Assembly (NCBI RefSeq): GCF_024199925.1
Contig: NZ_JANADR010000001.1
Coordinates: forward strand, 2,852,001 to 2,916,000
Reading direction: 5' to 3'
DNA length: 64,000 nucleotides
Source of the DNA: Bradyrhizobium sp. CCGUVB1N3
GTDB taxonomy: Bacteria; Pseudomonadota; Alphaproteobacteria; Rhizobiales; Xanthobacteraceae
Part shown: positions 34,895 through 43,834 of the stretch, piece by piece
How positions within the stretch are numbered: position 1 is the stretch's first letter
Layout: every line of letters begins with the position of its first letter
Notes under the pieces: model-generated
Databases searched by the model: none
Seen by the model: the letters and a program-made list of their open reading frames with translations, nothing else
What the model was told of the DNA's origin: nothing
Made by a program: the position numbers and the translations under genes

Positions 34895-36061
34895 TTACGC
34901 CCATTTACCGCCAGGACCATAGCTAGGCGAATTGGGCGAACCAGCCGCATTCCAGATAGTGTCAAAGAGCGGCTTGAGGGCTCGGCAGTAATCCTTCTTC
35001 GGGCCGTAGGCCTCGATCGATACCGCGGGAAAAAGCAGGTCACTCTTTCGCACCGGCAACTGTGCGGACTGCCGACTTTCGCCCACGACGGTTGTTCCAT
35101 GCATGCGAACGCCGCTTAATACGATGAGCATTGGTGGAACTACGCCCGCGTGCGAGAGTACGGTCATATAATCTTCGATTTTCTGCGAGATTTCGTTTTC
35201 AAAGTTAACCGCGTAAAGAAGAAAGGCTCCATCTGAGGGTGTGCGCACGTCGCCCGCGGCCGATTCGATGATTCCGCTTCGAAATGCCTGGACGTAGCCC
35301 GATAGGCCATTGGTTGGGTCGCCGCTAGTGGTGTAGAACCCGTCAGCATTGTATCCGATATTATATCCAGAACAGAAGATCGGCGGCAGATACTCGCGCT
35401 CAAGAAGACCTAGATCCAAAACGCCTTCCGAACTGAACGCCGAAAATGGAATTACGTGCAGAAGTACCCGGCCGCCCTCTCCACCGAACGGAAGCGGACC
35501 AGGGCCATCTGCAGAGTGGACCTCTTGCATTCGCTCTCGATGAAGCTCGCGTGCTCGGTCTAGCAGAGTTGCGCCTGCTAGAAACATCGATCGCATTTCA
35601 TCAACGCTAGCCATATGCGCCCCAGCGGAATTCCTTGCGAAGATTAGCCGTGACTGATTGTGTACGACGGCATGCGGCTGGTTCCAGCTCTTAGGGACCC
35701 TTATGACTAGCGCACGCTGACCATTACCCAATGTAACAGCCCGCATCCGTACACCGACAATTCTGGGCTCCATGCGATCGCGGAGCAGGCTTTCGAGCCT
35801 TTGCTTTTCCTGATCGAGGTCGCCTTGCACTCCGATCACACCGGTTGGCACACCGCAATTCTCTGTCATCCCAATGATAATGTGCCCCCCGGCAGTATTC
35901 GCGAAGGAAGAGACGTCTTTCAGAAATTCCTTCTTCTCCGAATCGGAGGCACCATAAAGTGCGGCTTTGTAGTCAAAGAGAATTCCTTCGGCCACTCCAT
36001 TGTCCACCAAGCTTTGCAAATCGCGTTCGTTAATGTGGTCGGGGTCAATTGGAAGCGCCAT
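34895..36061 (-). CDS. AlbA_2 (Schlafen-type) domain ATP-binding protein
   Basis: 388 residues. Residues 20-175 match the AlbA_2 domain: ESILFDYKAAL-like opening (GILFDYKAALYGASDSEKKE), FLKDVSSFANTAGGHIIIGM and IRVPKSWNQPHAVV. The C-terminal 200 residues are an unknown domain. AlbA_2 proteins bind nucleic acid or ATP and several act in phage defence. Base composition is visibly less GC-rich than the phage genes. The start at 36061 (MALPIDPDHI) is favoured. Confidence 0.75.
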   Translation of the reverse strand: MALPIDPDHINERDLQSLVDNGVAEGILFDYKAALYGASDSEKKEFLKDVSSFANTAGGHIIIGMTENCGVPTGVIGVQGDLDQEKQRLESLLRDRMEPRIVGVRMRAVTLGNGQRALVIRVPKSWNQPHAVVHNQSRLIFARNSAGAHMASVDEMRSMFLAGATLLDRARELHRERMQEVHSADGPGPLPFGGEGGRVLLHVIPFSAFSSEGVLDLGLLEREYLPPIFCSGYNIGYNADGFYTTSGDPTNGLSGYVQAFRSGIIESAAGDVRTPSDGAFLLYAVNFENEISQKIEDYMTVLSHAGVVPPMLIVLSGVRMHGTTVVGESRQSAQLPVRKSDLLFPAVSIEAYGPKKDYCRALKPLFDTIWNAAGSPNSPSYGPGGKWA

Positions 36062-36451
36062 GTTCGTCGTTCTGACCGATCTCGCGCGGGGCATGCCACA
36101 GTTTCAAGATACGCGGCCAGTCGGAATGCCTGCAAGCACTAACTTTCAAACCGGCGATTCGTCGCTCATATGGGTCATGTGTGGACGACGCCCGCGTTGC
36201 AAGAAGAATCTGACGTTCGGCTTGCGGTCGGGTGCAAGTCATGTGTCCGGCCTGTTTGCGCGGCAGTATGACCGCTGGCCCTGATGTAGTCCGCGGATCG
36301 GGTCCCAATCATTTTCACGGGCTTTATGCCCATGACCCAGAAGCGGGTTGTCCCAATCGACGGCTCGACCGTTTCGCATCACGTCATCATCACCCTCGCA
36401 ATTCGATTGTCTTGCTCCGCCGTCGCCTCACGCTCCCATTGCCAAGCCTCT
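36062..36451. other. intergenic and IS110 right flank, no gene seen
   Basis: About 390 bases containing the end of the IS110 element. The exact element border cannot be placed because IS110 elements lack terminal inverted repeats. Confidence 0.4.
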
Positions 36452-37566
36452 TCAGGCGGTTGCAGCGAGCTCCGGCGCTCGATAGCGTCCTCCTTTGGCC
36501 ATGATCGCCCAAGCGATGCGCGCCATCTTGTTGGCAACGGCAACGGCGACGAGCTTGGCCGGCTTCCTGGCCAGTAGCCTCATGACCCAGGGATGCTTTT
36601 GCGGATGCCGCCGGGCGTGTTGAACAACGGCTGTTGCACCGATGACGAGCAACCGTCGAAGATAGCGATCTCCCTGCTTGGAGATGCCGCCGAGCCGCTC
36701 CTTGCCACCCGTCGAGTGCTGCCGCGGCACAAGTCCGATCCATGCGGCAAAATCCCGACCGGATTTGAAGCCACTCGGGTCTGAGACAGTGGAAGCGATG
36801 GCCGTAGCCCCGATCACGCCTATCCCAGGCACGGTCTCGAGGCGGCAGCTCATGTCGTTGGCACGATGATGGGTGTGAATTGCGCGATCCAGAGCCCCGA
36901 TCTGCGATTCCAGAGCAGCGAGTTGATCGACAATGGCCTGCAGCGCCTGTTTCATCGCGGATGGAAGGGCTTCGCGATTGCTCTCGTCTGTGATGATCGC
37001 GGCAAGCTGCGCGAGACCTTCGCGTCCCATCTCGGCCACCAGGCCGAACTCGGCAAGGTGGGCTCGGAGCGCATTGATCAGCTGCGTGCGCTGGCGGATT
37101 AAAAGATCACGCGTTCGATGCAACATCAGCAAGGCTTGCTGATCGGCCGACTTGATCGGCACGAACCGCATCGATGGGCGTGTCACGGCCTCGCAGATGG
37201 CGGCTGCGTCGGCAGCATCGTTTTTCGACCGTTTGACATAGCCCTTCACGTAGCTCGGCGGCATCAGACGCACGGTGTGACCGAGCTTGGAGACTTCACG
37301 CGCCCAATGATGGGCGGTTCCGCAGGCCTCCATACCGACCAGGCAAGCAGGAATCTTCCTAAGGAAATCGATGACCTGCTTGCGCCGCAACTGACGGGTG
37401 ATGACGACCTTGCCCGCGCTATCCACGCCGTGCACTTGGAACACGTTCTTGGCGAGATCAATGCCAATGTTGCTTACCTGCATGCGGACGCCCCCCTCCG
37501 GTGATTTGTTGTTCAACGATCACCCTTTTGGCACATTCGATGCCGGGAGCGGGCGTCGTCCACCAC
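36370..37566 (-). mobile_element. IS110-family insertion sequence (ends approximate)
   Basis: The transposase, with short non-coding margins, fits an IS110-type element of about 1.2 kb. The left flank is bounded by the repeat beginning at 37567. This family uses a structured non-coding RNA to choose its target; neither margin could be folded here with confidence. Confidence 0.6.
36452..37483 (-). CDS. IS110 transposase (DEDD recombinase)
   Basis: 343 residues. The RuvC-like DEDD domain shows GIDLAKNVFQVHGVD, VGMEACGTAHHWARE and KNDAADAAAICEA. The C-terminal domain holds the serine-containing DPSGFKSGRDFAAWIGLVPR then STGGKERLGGISKQGDRYLR. Both halves are complete. I start at MQVSNIGID (37483). 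Likely still functional. Confidence 0.9.
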   Translation of the reverse strand: MQVSNIGIDLAKNVFQVHGVDSAGKVVITRQLRRKQVIDFLRKIPACLVGMEACGTAHHWAREVSKLGHTVRLMPPSYVKGYVKRSKNDAADAAAICEAVTRPSMRFVPIKSADQQALLMLHRTRDLLIRQRTQLINALRAHLAEFGLVAEMGREGLAQLAAIITDESNREALPSAMKQALQAIVDQLAALESQIGALDRAIHTHHRANDMSCRLETVPGIGVIGATAIASTVSDPSGFKSGRDFAAWIGLVPRQHSTGGKERLGGISKQGDRYLRRLLVIGATAVVQHARRHPQKHPWVMRLLARKPAKLVAVAVANKMARIAWAIMAKGGRYRAPELAATA

Positions 37567-37735
37567 ATCATTTTCGACGGATTCATTTTCGACGGATTCA
37601 GCGGGAATTGTCGGCTGGTTGATGTCCGCCATGCCCCGAAAGCGCCGAAGCCAGAGAGCCGCTCCTTTGACGTCAACAACGCGCTCGAACCGTATCACTA
37701 TGTTCGCGTTCACGAGTTTTCGCGACCTTTGCCGC
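37567..37735 (+). repeat. 170-base direct repeat, copy A, with a 15-base tandem
   Basis: CATTTTCGACGGATT occurs twice in tandem (37567-37581, 37582-37596). From 37582 on the sequence matches 43901-44055, including GTCGGCTGGTTGATGTCCGC and the later ACGAGTTTTCGCG. It abuts the IS110 element. No protein is implied. Confidence 0.75.
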
Positions 37736-37794
37736 ATTGGGAGGAAGGGAGCGCGTGACAAGCGCCGCTCCGTTTATGGTCGAGAAGATCCGAT

Positions 37795-37974
37795 ATGTTC
37801 AGACGACTCGCCAACAACATCGTTGAGAGCCTGCGCACTCAGCCGCTCGTCCTTGCACTGGTCCTGGTCAACGTCATCGTGCTGGCGGGCTTTGCCTTCA
37901 CGCTGCACGAGGTTGGCAAATCAATCGAGCGCAAGGACGCGATGCTGCAGAGCTGCGTTCTGCAACGAAAGTAA
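37795..37974 (+). CDS. small phage membrane protein
   Basis: 59 residues with one membrane helix (PLVLALVLVNVIVLAGFAFT) and a charged tail. The frame precedes a second phage-type gene with only 11 bases between. Proteins of this kind sit near phage tail or lysis genes in Rhizobiales prophages; that comparison is from memory. Here it appears stranded far from the main late operon. Confidence 0.5.
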   Translation: MFRRLANNIVESLRTQPLVLALVLVNVIVLAGFAFTLHEVGKSIERKDAMLQSCVLQRK

Positions 37975-37985
37975 AGAGACGAGCC

Positions 37986-38300
37986 ATGGCACTCGAGATT
38001 CTGAACGGCCCGATCATCGCAGCGGGCGAAGCGTTGTCCGACGGTGTGGACTGCAGCGCTGGCAGCATTATTCGCCTAACCATGCCGCCAGAGTGGGATG
38101 CAGCCAACATCAGCTTTCAAATCTCAAGTGATGGTGCTTTCTACAACGACCTGGTCAAGGGTCGACCGTGCGAAAATTTCCTGAAGGCGATTGCCTTCCT
38201 CAAAATCCGCTCTGGATCGCGCGACGCTCCGGTGACGCAGAGCGAGCAGCGCGCGTTCGCTATCGCCATCGAGCCCGATCCTGTCAGCGGCACGCGATAG
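37986..38300 (+). CDS. phage late-gene protein, probably shortened
   Basis: 104 residues. MALEILNGPIIAAGEALSDG followed by IIRLTMPPEWDAANISFQIS and FLKIRSGSRDAPVTQSE resemble a phage virion-associated protein family. In relatives recalled from memory there is a longer stretch between GAFYNDL and the FLKIRSGSRD part, so an internal deletion is likely. Unknown exact role. Confidence 0.5.
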   Translation: MALEILNGPIIAAGEALSDGVDCSAGSIIRLTMPPEWDAANISFQISSDGAFYNDLVKGRPCENFLKAIAFLKIRSGSRDAPVTQSEQRAFAIAIEPDPVSGTR

Positions 38301-38520
38301 GCGCGGCTCGCGACGACGAGAAAAAGGCCCGGATTGCGCCGGGGCCTTGCATCACTTCTTTCAGGAAAACTTCGCTTCCAGCGGTTTGACAATTCCCGGC
38401 GCCTAGCCACCGACGCGATCGGTTGCTCGCGCGGCGCATGGGCTGGTTGGGAAAGCGGCAAGCAGCCGGTCCCGAAATACATCTCGCTCGCCTGCGCGTA
38501 GCGCTATCGCTCGGGGCGGC

Positions 38521-38797
38521 CGATGACGCTGACCGAGATCGAGGCCCGCGGTCGAGGCGATCCGCAAGGCGGATCACTTCACCGCTTCGCTGTTCCTCGG
38601 GAGTGGCCAATACCGCATCGAGAAGCGGCCCACCGTACTCGCCGCGATGCATGCCGTGCGCGAGATCGAGAACGATCCGGCCGCCTTCACGCGCCGCGCG
38701 ATCATTTACGTCCATCGCGCCCGACGGCCACGCCACGCTGCTGACCGCCGCGCTCATCGAGAAACTACTTTCCCTCAAATCGAAGGTGTCCGTTTAA
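38521..38797 (+). pseudogene. small phage gene with two frameshifts
   Basis: Three successive frames give MTLTEIEAR, then VEAIRKADHFTASLFLGSGQ and AMHAVREIENDPAAF, then SIAPDGHATLLTAALIEKLL. Together they read as one small helical protein, so two single-base changes have broken it. It lies just after two phage-type genes and belongs to the same remnant. Confidence 0.55.
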
Positions 38798-39083
38798 CAC
38801 CCACAAAGGGCACAAAGGCGGACATCACAGTCGCCAGGAGGAGCGCAAGTGCAAATCGCGCGAGAGCTGACATAGTTGGCTCTATGCGAGCCCAAAGGGC
38901 GGTTACAACAGGAATATTGCGGCGCTTTCGCGACTTAAGAGGCTGAAGTCTGAAGTCGCCTATAGGGTCAATCGCGACGGTTTTGCCCGGTCTCTATTAG
39001 GGTCCCGTCCACCGCTCACAACCGCCATTCAGGCGACAGGCGGATTTCGTCGCAAAAGGGGCCACGAGCTGACGCCGTCGCTC

Positions 39084-39314
39084 TTACTCCGGTTCATCCT
39101 CAAGCCAAGAATGGATGCCTGAAGACGGAATGAGCCGTTTGGGTAAGTGAGGATTGATTGTGCCTGCGAAGATCGCCAAGCCTTCTTCAAGCATCAACCG
39201 CGTGAACGCCTTGGCTTCTGCCTCGGTCGCAAAAGTCTTCGTCTCGCGGGGGCTGCGCTGCTTGGGCAGGACGCCGCGCTTGCGCTCAAACGTGACGTAC
39301 CAAGTCGGTGTCAT
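39084..39314 (-). CDS. small hypothetical protein
   Basis: 76 residues from ATG 39314 (MTPTWYVTFERKRGVLPKQR). TFATEAEAKAFTRLMLEEGL resembles the helix of small proteins that act as DNA- or RNA-binding folds, but no family is assigned. It is the gene next to paralogue 2. Confidence 0.5.
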   Translation of the reverse strand: MTPTWYVTFERKRGVLPKQRSPRETKTFATEAEAKAFTRLMLEEGLAIFAGTINPHLPKRLIPSSGIHSWLEDEPE

Positions 39315-39354
39315 AGTCCATAATTGACGGCCCGCGCCGCAAGCTTGTTTGCTG

Positions 39355-40400
39355 CGTTCATTTTGCCAATGTCTTTCGGGCTGGCTCCAATGCTTCCTGG
39401 TCCTTCGGGTTTGCAAGCTCAAACCAAGAGCCGGGTGCAGACGTGGCGATAAGCTTGGCAAAGAAGGATTGCGGCTCCCAATCCTGCCCTTCTCGCTTCT
39501 CGAAAATGATGATTCCGTCACGGGTAAAATAACTAGGTCCGGCAATATTGCAGTCGACCGAAAGCTCGACGTGCCACAGGTCACCCTCGGCGGTTTGCTG
39601 CTCGTCTATTTTCGGCGAGTTGTACACTTCAACAGGATCGCCGATAGTGCAACGGCCACGCCGCAGAAGATCGCCCAGCTTGCCTTGCGCCGTCGTCACG
39701 AAGTTGAAGTTAGCGGGATCATGCAGAAAGCGACGGTTTGCGCGTCTTTCGTTGTTCGCTACCTCGTCAGCAACAAGAGAGAGTGCGAACGCTTGCCAGC
39801 CTAGTTCCATCGGTTTCGCATGCGGAGCCACAAGTTTCATTGTGCCATCGGGTGCGACCTCCCAAGTGACCGTATATTCGTCCTTGGTTTTATCCGACCG
39901 GTGTTTCGCCCATGAAAAGACAACGGGCTCGCCAGCGTCCGTCTTTCGGCCAACCTCCCATCCCCTGGGAATGAAGTGGGCTACCGTCGACACCTTGGCA
40001 AAGATTTCCTCCGCCGTCTCACCATCCTGCGCTCGCCAAGTTGATCTAACCTTGTCGATCTGAGGGTTGTCATCCGCACGGGCGCCATCGCCCTTACCAG
40101 CCAGCCCGCCGGTCAAAACCAGCCATAGAGCAAGTCCGACACAGCCCCCGAGCCCGAGAGCGAACCAAAGCATGCGTCTATCAATCATTCTCTCTTACCC
40201 CACGCAGCCAGCCTTACATTTCGCGTCGCATCGTATTTCCGAAGAGACCCGCGACGCACCTATCAAGGTTGGTTGGTCACAATGCCGCTGCGTCTGGAGT
40301 GAAGGCCTGTCGGGCGGGTGATATACGGCTCGGGAAAGCCACTTTCTTGCGAGAAACTAAAGGCCCGAGAAACCAAAGGCCGAAAACGCCACCGCCAAAT
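39355..40400 (-). repeat. inverted duplication, right copy
   Basis: Diverged inverted counterpart of 30115-31150, covering the gene and about 200 bases upstream. The two copies bracket about 8.2 kb that includes the IS110, the AlbA_2 gene and phage remnants. Confidence 0.8.
39358..40188 (-). CDS. membrane-anchored protein of unknown family, paralogue 2
   Basis: 276 residues with an N-terminal hydrophobic segment (LWFALGLGGCVGLALWLVLT) and a soluble domain. It shares NFNFVTTAQGKLGDLLRRGR and FEKREGQDWEPQSF with the gene at 30320-31144. The two have clearly diverged, so the duplication is old. No domain recognised; a periplasmic location is likely. Confidence 0.65.
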   Translation of the reverse strand: MIDRRMLWFALGLGGCVGLALWLVLTGGLAGKGDGARADDNPQIDKVRSTWRAQDGETAEEIFAKVSTVAHFIPRGWEVGRKTDAGEPVVFSWAKHRSDKTKDEYTVTWEVAPDGTMKLVAPHAKPMELGWQAFALSLVADEVANNERRANRRFLHDPANFNFVTTAQGKLGDLLRRGRCTIGDPVEVYNSPKIDEQQTAEGDLWHVELSVDCNIAGPSYFTRDGIIIFEKREGQDWEPQSFFAKLIATSAPGSWFELANPKDQEALEPARKTLAK

Positions 40401-40655
40401 ATGCGCGAACTGGGCGATCCCGCGATCCCGCCTGACGAGGCAGGCCTCAAAGTACCTTAAGAATCGCTAGGCTGTGCGAACAGCCGGTCTTGGTGATAGG
40501 CGGTGGATTGCTGAGCACTGTCTGGGGAAGGGCTATGCGCATCAACCGACGTCAATCGTTTGAATGCTTTAGCCAATCGAACCAAATGCACGTTGGCGCC
40601 ACGCCGAGGCTAGCCGTATAGCGATAGCGCAGGCGCCAGTGCAGCCCTCGCTCGT
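40401..40655. other. intergenic, no gene seen
   Basis: Between the duplicated upstream region and the MABP-like gene; no coding frame is convincing. Confidence 0.4.
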
Positions 40656-41123
40656 CTACTTCTTTAGAAGTACGGCTTCTTGCTTCTTCTGCATCGGGAT
40701 GGTCGTGCTGTAATACGGCCAAATGTAGGGGCCTCCGGCACCTTGATTTAGGTCTTGATTGATCGGTTCATACCCGCTGATAGCCGGCGGTTTGGATTGC
40801 TGGGTCGGAAGCAGTTGCAGGGCTGTGATGGGTTGCTTGCCCGACTCGTCGTTTTTCCAGACCATGTAGATGAACCTCCCACCTGCTCCTTCTTTCAGAT
40901 CTTGACCGGTCCAATGCCAACCGGGAGGCGGATTCCTTTGCGCTTCGTCATATGCAATGAAATCGACAGACGTCACCGGATTACGGTCACCAAGAGTATA
41001 ACCGATGTAAATGTACTTCCCTCCCACGCCTGTATTCGTGTCGACGAGCAGGAAATCCCAAGGCGGCTGATATCCTGGCCCAGGATTGTCATCAACTTGG
41101 TTCGTCAGCTGCTGGATTGCCAT
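40656..41123 (-). CDS. MABP-like beta-prism protein
   Basis: 155 residues starting at ATG 41123, with GGAG eight bases upstream. The protein consists of three related units ending VDTNTGVGGKYIYIGYT, QDLKEGAGGRFIYMVWK and QDLNQGAGGPYIWPYYS. This threefold GAGGxYIY pattern is that of MABP beta-prism domains, which bind membranes or lipids in MVB12 and in some bacterial toxins. The gene is solitary. Function is inferred from the fold only. Confidence 0.65.
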   Translation of the reverse strand: MAIQQLTNQVDDNPGPGYQPPWDFLLVDTNTGVGGKYIYIGYTLGDRNPVTSVDFIAYDEAQRNPPPGWHWTGQDLKEGAGGRFIYMVWKNDESGKQPITALQLLPTQQSKPPAISGYEPINQDLNQGAGGPYIWPYYSTTIPMQKKQEAVLLKK

Positions 41124-41515
41124 TTTAAGTGCTCCATTTGCTTTGTTGTGGATCTCCGCGCCGCGAGCAGTCCTCGGTTCGATAGCAGGGCAAGCAAGTG
41201 CCGCGCCAATCAGAGAACTCATTTTAGAACAGTACGATCCTCTGAAACCGCTGTGTTTCAGTTCCCGACTTGTCGAAGATCCGACACCGCAATGCAGAAG
41301 TGGAGCGCACCAATCACGATCATCGCCGGGCGCCCGAGCCTTGTCAGTCCTTGTAAGGCGGGATGCCGGGGCTTTCCCCCGTGGCTTTACCATTTCGCTG
41401 GGAACCACTAAATTTCACGTTCTAGCATTGCTTCTCTCGGTGAACTCCGTTCGGGGGAAGCGTTTATGGTTCGTCTCAGGTGGGAGGGAGACGATGCCGA
41501 ACCCCCGGTCAAGAG
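41124..41515. other. intergenic, no gene seen
   Basis: No frame with good coding character. An upstream in-frame extension of the MABP-like gene exists (to 41408) but looks non-coding. Confidence 0.4.
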
Positions 41516-41740
41516 ATGGGCATTATTCACCGATTAGTTCGAGACGCCGCGATGGAGCCCGAAATGGTCAGCCGCATCAGGGCGGCTTACAAGCAAGCGC
41601 TCCATACCCTTTGCGTGAAGGATGGTGACGATCCGCTAACGGAAATGATCGCGAGGAAGGTCATCAAGATTGCACAAAACAGTGTCCGTGACCCGGCGGA
41701 AATCGCGGCCCTTGCGATCGGAGAGCTTGAACTTCGGTAA
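41516..41740 (+). CDS. small hypothetical protein
   Basis: 74 residues (MGIIHRLVRDAAMEPEMVSR). It is helical, with a repeated amphipathic pattern and AAYKQALHTLCVKDGDD in the centre. Its 3' end overlaps the convergent frame at 41636-42013 by about 100 bases. No family known to me by name. Confidence 0.5.
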   Translation: MGIIHRLVRDAAMEPEMVSRIRAAYKQALHTLCVKDGDDPLTEMIARKVIKIAQNSVRDPAEIAALAIGELELR

Positions 41741-42013
41741 GGCGAACACCGCCATCTGTGCAAAGCTCGGCAGCCGTGAGGGACCAACAGCCGTGCCCTT
41801 GCGGGCGCGGGCCTTGTCTAATTCGAGTAACTCGATCTCGAGCGCTTGATCCCGGTAGCCGAGGGAGATCAGCGCATTGTGGGCGTCAGGCCATGACATC
41901 GCGCGTGCGACGTATTGCTCGACGAAGTTGCGATAGTAGGCGCGCCACCGCCCGAAGTATTCAGGATCGAGCCGATTGACAGCCCGATCTCGCACAACGC
42001 GCTCGATCACCAC
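41636..42013 (-). CDS. phage-type small protein
   Basis: 125 residues. RLDPEYFGRWRAYYRNFVEQ and YVARAMSWPDAHNALISLGY form the conserved part. The last 40 residues overlap the opposing gene and may be a run-on. It follows a 41-residue gene with three bases between, like late phage genes. It is a remnant of phage DNA in the island. Confidence 0.5.
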   Translation of the reverse strand: MVIERVVRDRAVNRLDPEYFGRWRAYYRNFVEQYVARAMSWPDAHNALISLGYRDQALEIELLELDKARARKGTAVGPSRLPSFAQMAVFALPKFKLSDRKGRDFRRVTDTVLCNLDDLPRDHFR

Positions 42014-42016
42014 GGC

Positions 42017-42142
42017 TTAATCCTTGTAAGGCGGCACGCCCTGGGTGGTATCTTCCGCCGCCGTCTGCCGCTGTTCGGTGTGATCCGCCGGCGGCTTTTC
42101 CGCATGCCGCCGGTCCTCGTCCTTTTTCGGCTTGCCCGCCAT
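42017..42142 (-). CDS. 41-residue charged phage-type protein
   Basis: Starts at ATG 42142 with GGAAGC upstream, product MAGKPKKDEDRRHAEKPPAD and so on, ending GVPPYKD. It is very hydrophilic and probably unstructured. It is directly upstream of the previous gene on the same strand. Confidence 0.45.
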   Translation of the reverse strand: MAGKPKKDEDRRHAEKPPADHTEQRQTAAEDTTQGVPPYKD

Positions 42143-42877
42143 AGCTTCCTCCGTGTTAAGGGCGTGGACTCGTTAGCGCGAAGCCATAGCCTGATTGACT
42201 CAAGCTGAACGAACCCGAGGTAGTTCGCGGCGAGTGAGCTGCCATTGCGCTGGCCAACAAGCTCGCCGGCATCGCATGGGCGGTTCTCAACAAGTGGCGC
42301 GCCTTCGCATGCGACAAGACCGATGCGATGGCGTACCGCCCAGCCTGATCCTCGCGCCGTGCTCGGGGCCGTCAAGACGTGACCTGGCAGCATGGAAGCA
42401 AGAGGTAAGCCTGTGCGACGGCCAGCCTTGACGGCCCCTTCCGCGCGGCCCGTTCTGCCGCGCACGCCGGGACGAAGGAACAACCGCCAGGCGCGAACAA
42501 AGGAACAGCCATGAAATGAGGAGAGACCCATCGACGATGTAATCTTACCCGCCGAGGTCTGCGAGAAGATAAGACGAGTATGGAGGATCGGTCTTCTCGG
42601 CGCATCCGAACACTGGTGACCCGAACGGCCCGGTCGAGGCCTGACCGCTAATCAGATCGCATGCGCGCTGATATCCATGATGGTCCGGAGCAACGCTCCA
42701 AACAGAGGCCGGATACATTGATGCAAGACCGCTTCACCGCCAGGTCGTCGAAATCTTCTTGCAACGCGCGGCCGGACCATAATCCGGTCAAATGGCGAAG
42801 AACTCAACGAGACCAAATCTAGTCCGCTTTTCCGCGCTGAGCGGACTCAACGAGAGGTGCCCCACTTCGTTGCAGAC
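42143..42877. other. long intergenic region, nothing recognised
   Basis: About 735 bases without a convincing gene on either strand and without a clear repeat. It may hold decayed sequence. Confidence 0.45.
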
Positions 42878-43834
42878 TCATTCAATCACCTCGTCGACGC
42901 TCACGAGCAAAGACGGCGGGATGGTGAGGCCAAGCTTCTTGGCTGTCCTCATGTTGACGGCGAAGTTGAGATGGGTGGGACCTTGAAACGGTAAATCGGC
43001 CGCTTCCGCGCCATTGAACAGGCGCTCCACATAGCTTGCCGCCTGTTGCTCAAGTTCTGCAATGCTCGGGCCATAGCCGATCAGAAGCCCGCCTTGAGCG
43101 GCCTCGCGGGAGCCTCCAATCGTCGGCAATCCGGCTTTCACCGCAAGCGCGCCGAGTTTTTCAAGGTCGCGGTTCAGCTCCGGGGTAGGCTCGATCATGA
43201 GGGCTTCCACGTCAGAACTGAGCATCGCATCAAACGCGGCTGCATACTCGTTCGGGCTCTCGACCCAGATTTCGACCAGTTCCAGTCCGGTTTGGGCAGC
43301 AGCCTTGCGCAAGGGCGCGAAGCCGGCTTCCACGATCTTACGATGAGCGGAGATCACCGCAATTCGATGCACTGACGGCAAGGCCTCATGAAGCAGGGAC
43401 AGCCGCTTGACCTCAAGTTCCGGGGCGATCAGGCAAACGCCCGTGACGTTGCCGCCCGGATGCGCCCAACTCTCGGCAACACCGGCGCGGACTGGGTCTG
43501 CGCCCATTGGTGCGGCGACAATCGGAATTGTGCTCGTTGCTGCGCGAGCAGCATGGACCGACCAATCGGAAGAGGCAATAATGACATCGGGTTTTTCGCC
43601 AACCACGGCCTGCGCCAGTGCTGGCATTTGCTCCTCCGTACCTACGCGAAAATCGACAACTAGATTGCGGCCTTCGACGAAGCCGCGGGTCGCCAAATAG
43701 GGCAGCGTGACAGATCGGATAGCGCCACGGTTGGGGAGCGAGAGCACACCTAAGCGCCAGACGCGTTCCGCAGCTTCCGCGTATCTCGGCAAAAGCGTCG
43801 CCAGCACCACGCAGAGAAGCACAGCCCGCATCAT
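42878..43834 (-). CDS. ABC transporter substrate-binding protein (TrpX type)
   Basis: 318 residues with a signal peptide (MMRAVLLCVVLATLLPRYAE) and two Rossmann-like lobes. Typical stretches are TRGFVEGRNLVVDFRVG, VIIASSDWSVHAARAAT and IPIVAAPMGADPVRAG. The family binds small ligands, often amino acids or related compounds, in the periplasm. No permease or ATPase gene is adjacent, so it is an orphan. Orphan copies are numerous in Bradyrhizobium. Confidence 0.85.
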   Translation of the reverse strand: MMRAVLLCVVLATLLPRYAEAAERVWRLGVLSLPNRGAIRSVTLPYLATRGFVEGRNLVVDFRVGTEEQMPALAQAVVGEKPDVIIASSDWSVHAARAATSTIPIVAAPMGADPVRAGVAESWAHPGGNVTGVCLIAPELEVKRLSLLHEALPSVHRIAVISAHRKIVEAGFAPLRKAAAQTGLELVEIWVESPNEYAAAFDAMLSSDVEALMIEPTPELNRDLEKLGALAVKAGLPTIGGSREAAQGGLLIGYGPSIAELEQQAASYVERLFNGAEAADLPFQGPTHLNFAVNMRTAKKLGLTIPPSLLVSVDEVIE

